A stretch of DNA of 64,000 nt from Petroclostridium sp. X23. GTDB taxonomy: Bacteria; Bacillota; Clostridia; SK-Y3. Numbering within the stretch: the first letter of the stretch is position 1; each line of letters opens with the position of its first letter. Positions 53,014-60,118 of the stretch are shown here, in pieces. The translations under genes were made by a program, and so were the position numbers. Location: positions 682,001 to 746,000 of the forward strand of contig NZ_CP124862.1 in NCBI RefSeq assembly GCF_030013905.1, written 5' to 3'. The notes beneath the pieces are model-generated. The model searched no databases. It was not told the DNA's origin and saw nothing but the letters and a program-made list of their open reading frames with translations.

Positions 53014-54000
53014 ATGGACAAAACAAGAAAAATTTCTAGAGTTCAACACTACAATACAAAGTGGAAAACAAATGTTGCAGTATATTGCAGGGTCAGTACT
53101 TCACATGATGAACAACTGGTGAGCCTTGCAAATCAAATTGAATACTATAGGGCAATGGTTCGAAAACATCTGGATTGGGAGCTCATTGATATTTATGCCG
53201 ATATTCAATCAGGCAAAAACTCATCCGGCCGACCCGAGTTTCAAAGAATGTTGGAAGATTGTTGGAATAAGAAAATCGACTTGATTATTACAAAATCAAT
53301 AAGCCGTTTTGGTCGTAATACTGCTGATACCCTTGATGTTATTAATAAGTTGCGCTCAATTAATATTGATATTATATTCGAAGTTGAAAAAATACAGATC
53401 TTTGAAACAAATAAAGCCTTCTTGCTGTCAATAATTGAAGCCGTAGCGCAGGCTGAAAGTGAATCCCGAAGTGAAAATATTAAATGGGGAATCCAACATG
53501 GCTTAAAATCCGGAACTTCCAAACTTTTTAATCGCAAATGCTTTGGTTACGGTCATGACCGCGAAGGCAATATAATTATAAACGAATATGAAGCAAACAT
53601 TGTAAGGAAGATATTTAATTTATATCTGAATGGCTACAGTATCCTTACCATCATTCGGCAGCTTGAAAAAGAAGGAATCAAATCCCCTACCGGTAAGGAA
53701 CACTGGGCTAAAAGAACAGTTGATACTATGCTAAGCAACGAAAAATATATCGGAAATGTAATTGTCGGTAAAACTTTCAGCAATGATTTCCCTAACAATC
53801 AACGAAAAATTAATAAAGGTGAGCGCCAGAAATATTTAGTAACTGACAGTCACCCTCCAATCATTACCAAAGATCAATTTGAGCAAGTTCAAAGAGAAAA
53901 ATTAAGACGCAGCAATATTCAAAATGATGGCAATACAGTAAGGAGAAAAAACACGCATTATAGCATGAAGAAGTCAAATTTGAAAAACAATGATGAGTAG
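53014..54000 (+). CDS. Serine recombinase, missing the C-terminal zinc ribbon
   Basis: A protein of 328 residues. The resolvase domain has NVAVYCRVSTSHDEQ with the catalytic Ser at about 29, and SISRFGRNTADTLDVINKL with the Arg pair. The Recombinase domain (FGYGHDREGNIIINEYEANIVRKIFNLYLNGYSILTIIRQLEKEGIKSPTGKEHWAKRTVDTMLSNEKYIG) is intact. The protein ends just after NTHYSMKKSNLKNNDE, where large serine integrases normally continue into a zinc ribbon and coiled coil. It is therefore truncated or a short form. The end abuts attachment-like repeat copy 2 (34 bases away). Confidence 0.88.
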   Translation: MDKTRKISRVQHYNTKWKTNVAVYCRVSTSHDEQLVSLANQIEYYRAMVRKHLDWELIDIYADIQSGKNSSGRPEFQRMLEDCWNKKIDLIITKSISRFGRNTADTLDVINKLRSINIDIIFEVEKIQIFETNKAFLLSIIEAVAQAESESRSENIKWGIQHGLKSGTSKLFNRKCFGYGHDREGNIIINEYEANIVRKIFNLYLNGYSILTIIRQLEKEGIKSPTGKEHWAKRTVDTMLSNEKYIGNVIVGKTFSNDFPNNQRKINKGERQKYLVTDSHPPIITKDQFEQVQREKLRRSNIQNDGNTVRRKNTHYSMKKSNLKNNDE

Positions 54001-54033
54001 GCTATTTTTATCTCTGTGACCGTTTTAATACTG

Positions 54034-54216
54034 CCAAAAGGTGCACACGCCTCAAAGAAAATGCACCCTTTTGCACCCCCGGTTGCACTTTTCCCTCATT
54101 TTTACATTTGGTCAATGCTGAAACCATGAATTTAAACTTATATTTTACCCCCAAATACAAAGGGAAACCCTTATATCAAGGATTTCCCTTTGTATTAAAA
54201 TTATAGTTCTTATTTG
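54034..54216. repeat. Attachment-site-like repeat, copy 2
   Basis: The motifs GGTGCACACGCC, ATGCACCC, TTTTGCACCCCC and GGTTGCAC (54040-54088) are followed by a long stem (about 54158-54191) and the 28-base ending shared with copy 1. The next bases (GGTAGAGGCGAGGGG) look like the reverse of a tRNA 3' end (CTCGCCTCTACCA), although no full tRNA is present. Copies 1 and 3 have the same order of parts. Confidence 0.72.
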
Positions 54217-54388
54217 GTAGAGGCGAGGGGAACCGGATCCACTCGCCAAACCCCGTGATATGTTCCCACAAACTACTGTAAGCCACATAAAATAAGGTTT
54301 CAGCCACCTTCAACTGATGCAATATCATATGACTAAAGCCTTTTTGTTTATATACTTAAATTTGAAGAATGTTGCCTTTTAATCGAAA
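54217..54388. other. Non-coding stretch after repeat copy 2
   Basis: No open frame is supported. It begins with a tRNA-end-like segment (reverse of CTCGCCTCTACCA) and then AT-rich DNA up to the protease stop. Confidence 0.4.
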
Positions 54389-55210
54389 CTACCAATTTTC
54401 CCATTCCTCTAAAAAAGCGCGGATTCGATCGCTTGGCATCGCCATTCCAGAAATATACTGACGAAATATGTTCTCGCTACCACCCAAATTTATCCCCACG
54501 ATCTCCAGGCTTTCGTTAAGTAAAGCACTGCCACTGCTTCCTTCTGATAATACAGATGTATGCTTAATAATTGGATATTGCATTTTTCCTGCTTCATCAC
54601 CAAAGGGTCTTGGTTTTCTGCTACTAATTTTTCCAGCAGTAACAATATTTCTTTTGCCATACGGATTACTCATAGATGCGACTATGTCGCCATACTTAGG
54701 TATTTCATCTGCAACTGGTAGAACTGTATAGACTTCATCGGTAATAAAACTAATTATGGCTAAATCATATTTATCATTTGAGTATTCGACTACCGCTTCG
54801 GGAAATTGCTGATAATAATTGACTATTCCCTGAAATTCTCCTCCTTTGCTTAGATAATCTTTAAAATCTAGATCATCATATCCCATAACAATAATCTGAG
54901 TTTTATCAATATTATCATATTCTGTAACTACATGCTCAGCTGTAAGCGCATAGTACTTATTATTTTCCTTACGGATAATTACTCCACTAGCGCCTGCTGA
55001 AACCGATGTGGAACTGCTGCTTCCATCGTTCCTGTATTTTAGTTGAACAATCTTTATATTTGCTGAGAGTGCATATTTGTTAACCTTTTCTATAAATTCT
55101 CTATTCATCTCTTGGTTTATGAACGATTTAATTGAGGGAAGAAAAAAGGAAATGATTAGAATAAAAACGACTATTATTTTGAAGAATATTGTTTTTTGTT
55201 TTGTTTTCAT
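54389..55210 (-). CDS. Membrane-anchored trypsin-like serine protease
   Basis: A protein of 273 residues with an N-terminal hydrophobic anchor (TIFFKIIVVFILIISFFLPSI, about 8-28). It carries a chymotrypsin-fold triad: His in YALTAEHVVT near 98, Asp in NDKYDLAIISF near 146 and Ser in SVLSEGSSGSALLNESLEIVGINLGG near 223. It resembles the HtrA-like S1C group without a PDZ domain. It would work outside the cell or at the membrane. It is the sole cargo gene at this end of the cassette, between repeat copies 2 and 3. Substrate and role are unknown. Confidence 0.88.
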   Translation of the reverse strand: MKTKQKTIFFKIIVVFILIISFFLPSIKSFINQEMNREFIEKVNKYALSANIKIVQLKYRNDGSSSSTSVSAGASGVIIRKENNKYYALTAEHVVTEYDNIDKTQIIVMGYDDLDFKDYLSKGGEFQGIVNYYQQFPEAVVEYSNDKYDLAIISFITDEVYTVLPVADEIPKYGDIVASMSNPYGKRNIVTAGKISSRKPRPFGDEAGKMQYPIIKHTSVLSEGSSGSALLNESLEIVGINLGGSENIFRQYISGMAMPSDRIRAFLEEWENW

Positions 55211-55261
55211 TTACATTCCCTTCCTAAGTAGTTTTGAATTGCCTTTCAGTTAGAAATCTTT

Positions 55262-55366
55262 TTTACACCATCACTATTTCCGTTCAAGCAAACAAACCGT
55301 CTCCATGTGCCTTGAGTAGACAATAATGATTTCGTCAGGACTTGATGGTTGCTTGTCGGCTATAAT
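55262..55366 (-). pseudogene. Second fragment with an RlmD/RumA-like C-terminus
   Basis: On the minus strand an open stretch reads ADKQPSSPDEIIIVYSRHM, then ETVCLLERK before a TAG. H-x-E-T-V-x-L-L resembles the C-terminal signature of RlmD-type rRNA methyltransferases, as in the fragment at 44218-44291. No start codon or other domain remains, so it is a remnant at best and could be chance. Confidence 0.35.
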
Positions 55367-55423
55367 AGTCTATATTTCTTACATTCACTTTTGAACGGAG
55401 TATGTACTACGTAGAAAAGTGAT

Positions 55424-55642
55424 TCACGTTTTTTTGTTTTCTAAGTAGAACTTAACAAAACTTTCAATAGTAAATTCGCTTAGGTGAGATATATCGTCAT
55501 CAATTAAATGGAAAAAGCAACTTGGAATTTCTCCCGCATTTAAATTTTTTCGTATGCATGGATCACATCCCAAATTATGATTAAAAGGATGTAATTTGCA
55601 GTTTGTATCCTTGCAGGTACAAAAATGTTTATGATTTGTCAT
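55424..55642 (-). CDS. DUF6485-like cysteine-rich protein
   Basis: About 72 residues, taken from MTNHKHFCTC at 55642; the upstream AAGGAG is 13 bases away, so the start is uncertain, with an alternative at 55666. Cysteines are clustered as CTCKDTNCKLHPFNHNLGCDPCIRKN and CFFHLI. The pattern fits the DUF6485 family, small metal-binding proteins of Clostridia with no known function. It lies between the protease and the MoaE-like gene. Confidence 0.72.
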   Translation of the reverse strand: MTNHKHFCTCKDTNCKLHPFNHNLGCDPCIRKNLNAGEIPSCFFHLIDDDISHLSEFTIESFVKFYLENKKT

Positions 55643-55769
55643 TTTGATTATTAAGCTCCTTTTCATGTTTTAATAAACTAATAATAAAAAGCATGACGCC
55701 CTAATTTCGCTCCAGCAGTACCACACACTCCCACATGCACCGTCCACAGAAGCCATACCCATGTCCATT

Positions 55770-55997
55770 TCAATTGTAAAAGAATTACTTATAAACTGCT
55801 GTGATACCCTTATAACAGATATCACAGCAGTTGCTAAAAAATACATATTTCTATTGGCGTACATAAGATTAAACATACTCCACATACTCATGCTTGGTTC
55901 AAGTCGTGCCACCGTCCTTGCAACGCATGATTTGGACGATGTGGTCCTTCTGCCTGACAGTCTGAAGTTAATTACTGCTTTTGTTCTATTTCGGTAA
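55770..55997 (+). pseudogene. Possible ABC-transporter ATPase C-terminal fragment
   Basis: The plus strand is open and ends with LGSSRATVLATHDLDDVVLLPDSLKL. The T-H-D-L-D-D segment resembles the H-loop region (ATHD) of ABC ATPases. There is no Walker A or signature motif left, and the frame overlaps the end of the MoaE-like gene by 26 bases. It could be a remnant or chance. The same DNA has an open minus-strand frame with no known family. Confidence 0.3.
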
Positions 55998-56382
55998 CAC
56001 ATTCGCTTTTAATCTTCTCAACAAGGAATTGCAAGGCATCAACAACATGTGGTCTGATATCGCCTCCTATAAGCACATACATGATGTCATCACCTAGCTC
56101 GAGCCGGCCTTCATTGAGCCAAACCTTGATATAAAAGATGCCCTCCATCTTATAGGTTTGAGCAATTGCTGCATCCACCTTTGCCGCATCATAAGCAAAT
56201 TCCATTCCCTTCACCAATGAACCGTCATCAAGTCCTTGACGGACCTTGGCTTTAGGCGTTTGGCGCACAACGCCGTTATGGACCAAAAACATACCTACCT
56301 TTAAAGCGGTTGGATCAGCCTTCGCTTCTTTGAGCCATTCATCCATGGATGGTGATACTTTTTTCATTTTCCCATTAATCAT
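55972..56382 (-). CDS. MoaE-like molybdopterin synthase subunit
   Basis: About 136 residues from the ATG at 56382 (MINGKMKKVSPSMDEWLKEAKADPTALKVGMFLVHNGVVRQTPKAKVRQG), with AAGGAG upstream. It resembles the MoaE-like group found in Clostridia (DAAIAQTYKMEGIFYIKVWLNEGRLELGDDIMYVLIGGDIRPHVVDALQFLVEKIK), which carries sulfur in molybdenum cofactor synthesis. No MoaD or other cofactor gene is nearby, so its activity here is unproven. It lies just beyond repeat copy 3. Confidence 0.78.
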   Translation of the reverse strand: MINGKMKKVSPSMDEWLKEAKADPTALKVGMFLVHNGVVRQTPKAKVRQGLDDGSLVKGMEFAYDAAKVDAAIAQTYKMEGIFYIKVWLNEGRLELGDDIMYVLIGGDIRPHVVDALQFLVEKIKSECVTEIEQKQ

Positions 56383-56435
56383 ACACTGATACACTCCTTT
56401 TTTTCAATTAATTAAATCTCGTTCATTTTTGCGAA

Positions 56436-56606
56436 ATTGTGCACACCCCAACCCCATCATGCACCCCTTGGGTGCATTTCTGTAATATTTATCCATTTTT
56501 ATACCAATATCCTTTGGAATCTCAGAGACGATTTTTACGAAGAATACAACAAAAGCCCTTGATACCAAGGACTTTGCATTGTATTAAAATTTAAGTTCTT
56601 ATTTGG
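56436..56606. repeat. Attachment-site-like repeat, copy 3 (next to tRNA-Pro)
   Basis: GTGCACACCCC, TGCACCCC and an inverted GGGTGCA (56438-56475) are followed by the stem AAAGCCCTTGATACCAAGGACTT (56552-56574) and an ending close to those of copies 1 and 2 (GTATTAAAATTTAAGTTCTTATTTGG). The ending meets the CCA end of the tRNA-Pro gene directly. Confidence 0.75.
56551..56577 (-). terminator. tRNA-Pro terminator
   Basis: On the minus strand AAGTCCTTG, loop GTAT and CAAGGGCTTTT form a nine-pair stem with a short T-run about 30 bases past the tRNA 3' end, a normal Rho-independent terminator for the tRNA. It is carried inside repeat copy 3. Confidence 0.65.
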
Positions 56607-56680
56607 TCTGAGTGGGGAGACTTGAACTCCCGGCCTCTTGAACCCCATTCAAGCACGCTACCAAACTGCGCCACACCCAG
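56604..56680 (-). tRNA. tRNA-Pro (anticodon GGG)
   Basis: A 77-base cloverleaf on the minus strand. The acceptor CTGGGTG pairs with CACTCAG. The anticodon stem CTTGA/TCAAG has loop ATGGGGT, so the anticodon is GGG. The T arm is GGGAG TTCAAGT CTCCC, and CCA is encoded. It is the only full RNA gene in the window and borders the attachment-like repeat. Confidence 0.93.
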
Positions 56681-56808
56681 ATATAATAAATATATCGTTC
56701 TACCAATTATAAATACTTCATAACGTCTATGCGACTACTTTATAATTTTTGAGAACATCAACTATTATAAAGCAGCCGCACAAAAAAATCAAGTGGTTTT
56801 AAAAATTT

Positions 56809-58086
56809 TTATTTCATAAAAGCATTAGGAAAGTACATGACCAGTTGCGGGAACACCGTAATCAATATCAAAACAATAATCATCGCCAACAGGAATGGCA
56901 GGACCGTTTTAGTTACATCCTTGATAGACCTTTGTGCGATCTTGGAAGTTACAAATAGACACACGCCAACCGGTGGGGTACACATACCGATTGCCAGATT
57001 AACTACCATCACAATTCCAAAGAAGACAGGATCGATCCCTGCCTCTTGTATTATCGGCAAAAAGATTGGTGCCAACATGATGATTGCGGCGTTTGTTTCC
57101 ATAAAAGTACCGACTATTAACAACATAACATTAATTATTAATAGTATAATAGTAGGATTCTTAGAAATAGAGAATAGCATTTCACCCAGCATTTGTGGGA
57201 ATCCTTCGCTGGTCAGCAGCCAGCCAAAAAGAGAAGCTGTTCCGATGATTACCATAATTACGGCCGAATCCCTTACCGAGTCCAACAGAATATGAGGAAT
57301 ATCCATTATCTTTAAATCTTTATATACGAATACACCAATAAGAAATGCGTATGCAACCGCTATAACCGCTGCTTCAGTGGGAGTAAATATTCCGAACATA
57401 ACTCCACCTAATATAATTACAGGCATCATTAAAGCGAGCAATGCTTCTTTAAAAGAAACCCATTGCTGCTTTAGGGTCGCTCTTTGCCCGCCTTCATACC
57501 CTTTTTTCTTACCTATGATATATGAAACAACCATAAGAGATAATCCTGAAAGCAATCCGGGAATAAATCCGCCCAGAAACATTTTACTGACCGAAACTCC
57601 TCCTACCAGGCTATATACAACCATTGGTACACTAGGCGGTATAATAACCCCTATTGATCCTGCTGTAGCTTGAACAGAGGCGGCATAGTCTCTATCATAT
57701 CCTTCTTTCACCATACTTGGAATCAATATAGACCCTATTGCAGCAGTATCCGCAACGGCAGAGCCTGAAATTCCCGCGAAAAACATACTTGTTACAACCG
57801 AGATCATCGCAAAACCTGCACGAATATGCCCAACAAGTGTACTTGCGAAATTAACCAACCGGATGGAAATCCCTCCTGTTTCCATCAATTTACCGGCAAG
57901 CAAAAATAATGGTAACGCTAATAAAGGAAATGAGTCCATTGCAGTAAACATTCTTTGGGATATAAGTGCGATAGGGATATCACCTTGTGTTACCAGTGCA
58001 ATAACAGAGGATAACCCTAAAGCAACAACAATGGGAACCCCTATAATTACAAGAGCTATCCATACTAAAAATAATGTTGCAACCAT
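56809..58086 (-). CDS. dctM: TRAP transporter large permease subunit
   Basis: A protein of 425 residues of the DctM family, with about 12 membrane spans. Hallmarks are LVWIALVIIGVPIVVALGLSSVIALV at the start, SGSAVADTAAIGSILIPSMVKEGYDRDYAASVQATAGSIGVIIPPSVPMVVYSLVG near 110-165, FGIFTPTEAAVIAVAYAFLIGVFVY and NLAIGMCTPPVGVCLFV. It couples substrate uptake to an ion gradient. The gene follows dctQ, three bases apart. Confidence 0.96.
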   Translation of the reverse strand: MVATLFLVWIALVIIGVPIVVALGLSSVIALVTQGDIPIALISQRMFTAMDSFPLLALPLFLLAGKLMETGGISIRLVNFASTLVGHIRAGFAMISVVTSMFFAGISGSAVADTAAIGSILIPSMVKEGYDRDYAASVQATAGSIGVIIPPSVPMVVYSLVGGVSVSKMFLGGFIPGLLSGLSLMVVSYIIGKKKGYEGGQRATLKQQWVSFKEALLALMMPVIILGGVMFGIFTPTEAAVIAVAYAFLIGVFVYKDLKIMDIPHILLDSVRDSAVIMVIIGTASLFGWLLTSEGFPQMLGEMLFSISKNPTIILLIINVMLLIVGTFMETNAAIIMLAPIFLPIIQEAGIDPVFFGIVMVVNLAIGMCTPPVGVCLFVTSKIAQRSIKDVTKTVLPFLLAMIIVLILITVFPQLVMYFPNAFMK

Positions 58087-58088
58087 GA

Positions 58089-58562
58089 TTATTCCCCCTT
58101 ATCTTTCTTATGTGTTGTAAAATATCTCTTGCGGTATTCATCCAGGACATAAATAGCCAATAGAAATCCGCCTGCCGGGATAGCCAGATAGACAATATTC
58201 ATAGGAATTTGAATAGCAGGTGAAAACTGATCACCATTTTGTATCACCATACTTATACCGCTGACCGCAACATAAATCCAAAAAACTAAAATTAATACAT
58301 CATCAATAATTGTTAAAATGAGCTTTGCTTTCCCATGAAATAAATTTACAAATGCATCTATCCCAATATGCTCTCCTCTTTTTGCCGCAAGTGCCGCACC
58401 TAAGAATGAAATCCATACGAGTAAAAATCTTGTCAATTCTTCCGCCCAAGTTAATGAATGACTAAAGACATACCGGCCTATGACTTGCGCCAATACTACA
58501 ACAACCATAATAAAAATAGAGATAATGACTAGAATCTCATTAATCTTTTGAAGTTTCTTCAT
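58089..58562 (-). CDS. dctQ: TRAP transporter small permease subunit
   Basis: A protein of 157 residues with four membrane spans, read as INEILVIISIFIMVVVVLAQVIGRYVF, WAEELTRFLLVWISFLGAALAAKRGEHIGIDAF, LILTIIDDVLILVFWIYVAVSG and IPMNIVYLAIPAGGFLLAIYVL. E-E-L-T-R-F and K-R-G-E-H-I-G-I-D are the family's conserved motifs. It joins DctM and is needed for transport. The C-terminal KRYFTTHKKDKGE is basic and faces the cytoplasm. Confidence 0.95.
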   Translation of the reverse strand: MKKLQKINEILVIISIFIMVVVVLAQVIGRYVFSHSLTWAEELTRFLLVWISFLGAALAAKRGEHIGIDAFVNLFHGKAKLILTIIDDVLILVFWIYVAVSGISMVIQNGDQFSPAIQIPMNIVYLAIPAGGFLLAIYVLDEYRKRYFTTHKKDKGE

Positions 58563-58645
58563 AGATGATACTACCCCCTGCTCCTGTATTTTATGAAAGG
58601 AGACGATAATGCCATCGTCTCCTTAGCAATAAAGAAGGTATGATG

Positions 58646-59704
58646 TTACTTTGTATTTACAACTTTATCAATCAGATCTTTTCCTACAATAGGCTCAAAT
58701 TTTTCCCATACAGGTTTAACGGCTTCTTTAAATGGAGTTAAGTCCGGTTCGACTACGATATTGCCATTGTCTTTCAACTTTTGCTTGACATCTTCACTTT
58801 GTTCTTGGAAAGTCTTTCTTTGGAAATCTCTTGATTCTTCCGCTGCTTTCTGAATAGCATCTTGCTGTTCTTTGGGAAGTTTATCCCACAGTTTTTTACT
58901 AATCATCAACGGAGCCGGATCATAGATGTGACTTGTTAAATTGATATATTTCTGAACTTCATAGGTTTTTGCAGACCAAATATGTATTAACGCATTTTCT
59001 TGCCCATCCATTACATCCTGCTTTAATGCGGTGATAACTTCACCCCATGCCATCGGGAATGAATCTGCCCCCATCGCTTTTAGCGTATCAAGATAGATTT
59101 CAGCTTCTGGCGTTCTTATCTTTAATCCTTTTAAATCTTCGGGTTTATTAATTTCTCTTTTATTATTGGTTACCTGTCTAAAGCCGTTTTCATAAGCGGC
59201 AAGATATTTTATACCGTTTTCTTCCAGCAATCCAAATAGCTCTTTTCCGATTTCTCCATCTAAAACTTTATATGCATGTTCTGCATCCCTAAAAATATAT
59301 GGGAAACTAAAAACAGACAGTTTTTTCTGATAATTTTGCGTAACCCCTGTGCCGGTTAAAGCCATATCAAGTGTTCCCATTTTTAAGCCTTCCAACATGT
59401 CTCTTTCATTTCCTAATTGTGATGAAGGGAAAACTTTCACTTCAATCGTATCGTTTGAATACTGTTTCGCTAACTCCGCAAACTTTTCCAACCCTAATTG
59501 ATAAGGATGATCTTTCGCCAAAACATGCCCGACTTTGATAGTTACTTTTTTAGCCGGTTCTGGTTTTTCATCCGTTTTATTATCGGATTGTTCTGCCTCG
59601 CTTTTAGTATCTCCTGATTCATTGCTTGCTTTTTGGCCTCCGCTGCAAGCCACCATACTTAGTGCCAACACCAGCACTAAAACCATGCATAGCATTTTTT
59701 TCAT
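58646..59704 (-). CDS. dctP: TRAP transporter solute-binding lipoprotein
   Basis: About 352 residues from the ATG at 59704 (MKKMLCMVLVLVLALSMVACSGG), with AGGAGG upstream. The signal peptide ends in a lipobox (SMVAC, lipid on Cys about 20), followed by an acidic linker. The binding domain is typical DctP: KVGHVLAKDHPYQLGLEKFAELAKQYSNDTIEVKVFPSSQLGNERDMLEGLKMGTLDMALTGTG, then GLKIRTPEAEIYLDTLKAMGADSFPMAWGEVITALKQDVMDGQENALIHIW. The conserved Arg in IRTPE and the Arg/Asn contacts suggest an organic or sugar acid as substrate. Confidence 0.96.
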   Translation of the reverse strand: MKKMLCMVLVLVLALSMVACSGGQKASNESGDTKSEAEQSDNKTDEKPEPAKKVTIKVGHVLAKDHPYQLGLEKFAELAKQYSNDTIEVKVFPSSQLGNERDMLEGLKMGTLDMALTGTGVTQNYQKKLSVFSFPYIFRDAEHAYKVLDGEIGKELFGLLEENGIKYLAAYENGFRQVTNNKREINKPEDLKGLKIRTPEAEIYLDTLKAMGADSFPMAWGEVITALKQDVMDGQENALIHIWSAKTYEVQKYINLTSHIYDPAPLMISKKLWDKLPKEQQDAIQKAAEESRDFQRKTFQEQSEDVKQKLKDNGNIVVEPDLTPFKEAVKPVWEKFEPIVGKDLIDKVVNTK

Positions 59705-60118
59705 AAATATTCCTCCTAGTACAATATAGTTGTAATCAATCAGCAACACTTTAGTTGCTGGAATTACCAAATCTTAATACTTAACATAACTTTGAACATA
59801 TCGTATCTAAACCTTAAGCAAATCAATAGGCTTCTCACCTTAGCCTACTGCCAGTATTTGGCTGGCCTGTACCTTGACAATCATGTATAATGCTTTTCGG
59901 ACTCGGAGGGTTGATGGAATTCCTCCTGGGACGGCTCCTCATGGAGACGACTACCCGTAATTAAGACTGTCTATCCATTCCGGTAAGTTTACATGATTTG
60001 GCTGGTTGAGGCCGGCTTTTTAGCTGGTTCCTCGTGTCACATGCTAGGTTGCATACTTACAGGAGTAGGAATGGATGCTCCATTGTCCACAATACAAAAA
60101 AATGAAGGAGGCTTTTTT
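59705..60118. other. Intergenic region between dctP and the IS110 transposase
   Basis: This 414-base stretch holds the dctP promoter region and the IS110 leader. A CAGCAAC/GTTGCTG inverted repeat (59741-59760) lies near dctP. On the minus strand the adjacent TTGGTAATTCCA is a possible GntR-type site. Nothing codes for protein here. Confidence 0.45.
59830..60110 (+). ncRNA. Structured IS110 leader, bridge-RNA candidate
   Basis: About 280 non-coding bases lie directly before the IS110 transposase. They hold several short stems: TAGGC/GCCTA (around 59828-59848), GCCAG/CTGGC (around 59850-59866), and further paired stretches around 59919-59945 and 60003-60025. IS110 elements of the IS110 group are known to make a bridge RNA from their left end that pairs with donor and target DNA. 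This assignment rests on position and visible stems, and no promoter or RNA ends could be fixed. Confidence 0.4.

Noticed and set aside
55670..56002. 110-residue minus-strand frame (MCYRNRTKAVINF)
   Set aside because: No family and no ribosome site; the plus-strand frame there shows an ABC-like motif instead.
59873..59894. TTGACA and TATAAT within the IS110 leader as a promoter
   Set aside because: They are only six bases apart, too close for a sigma-A promoter.
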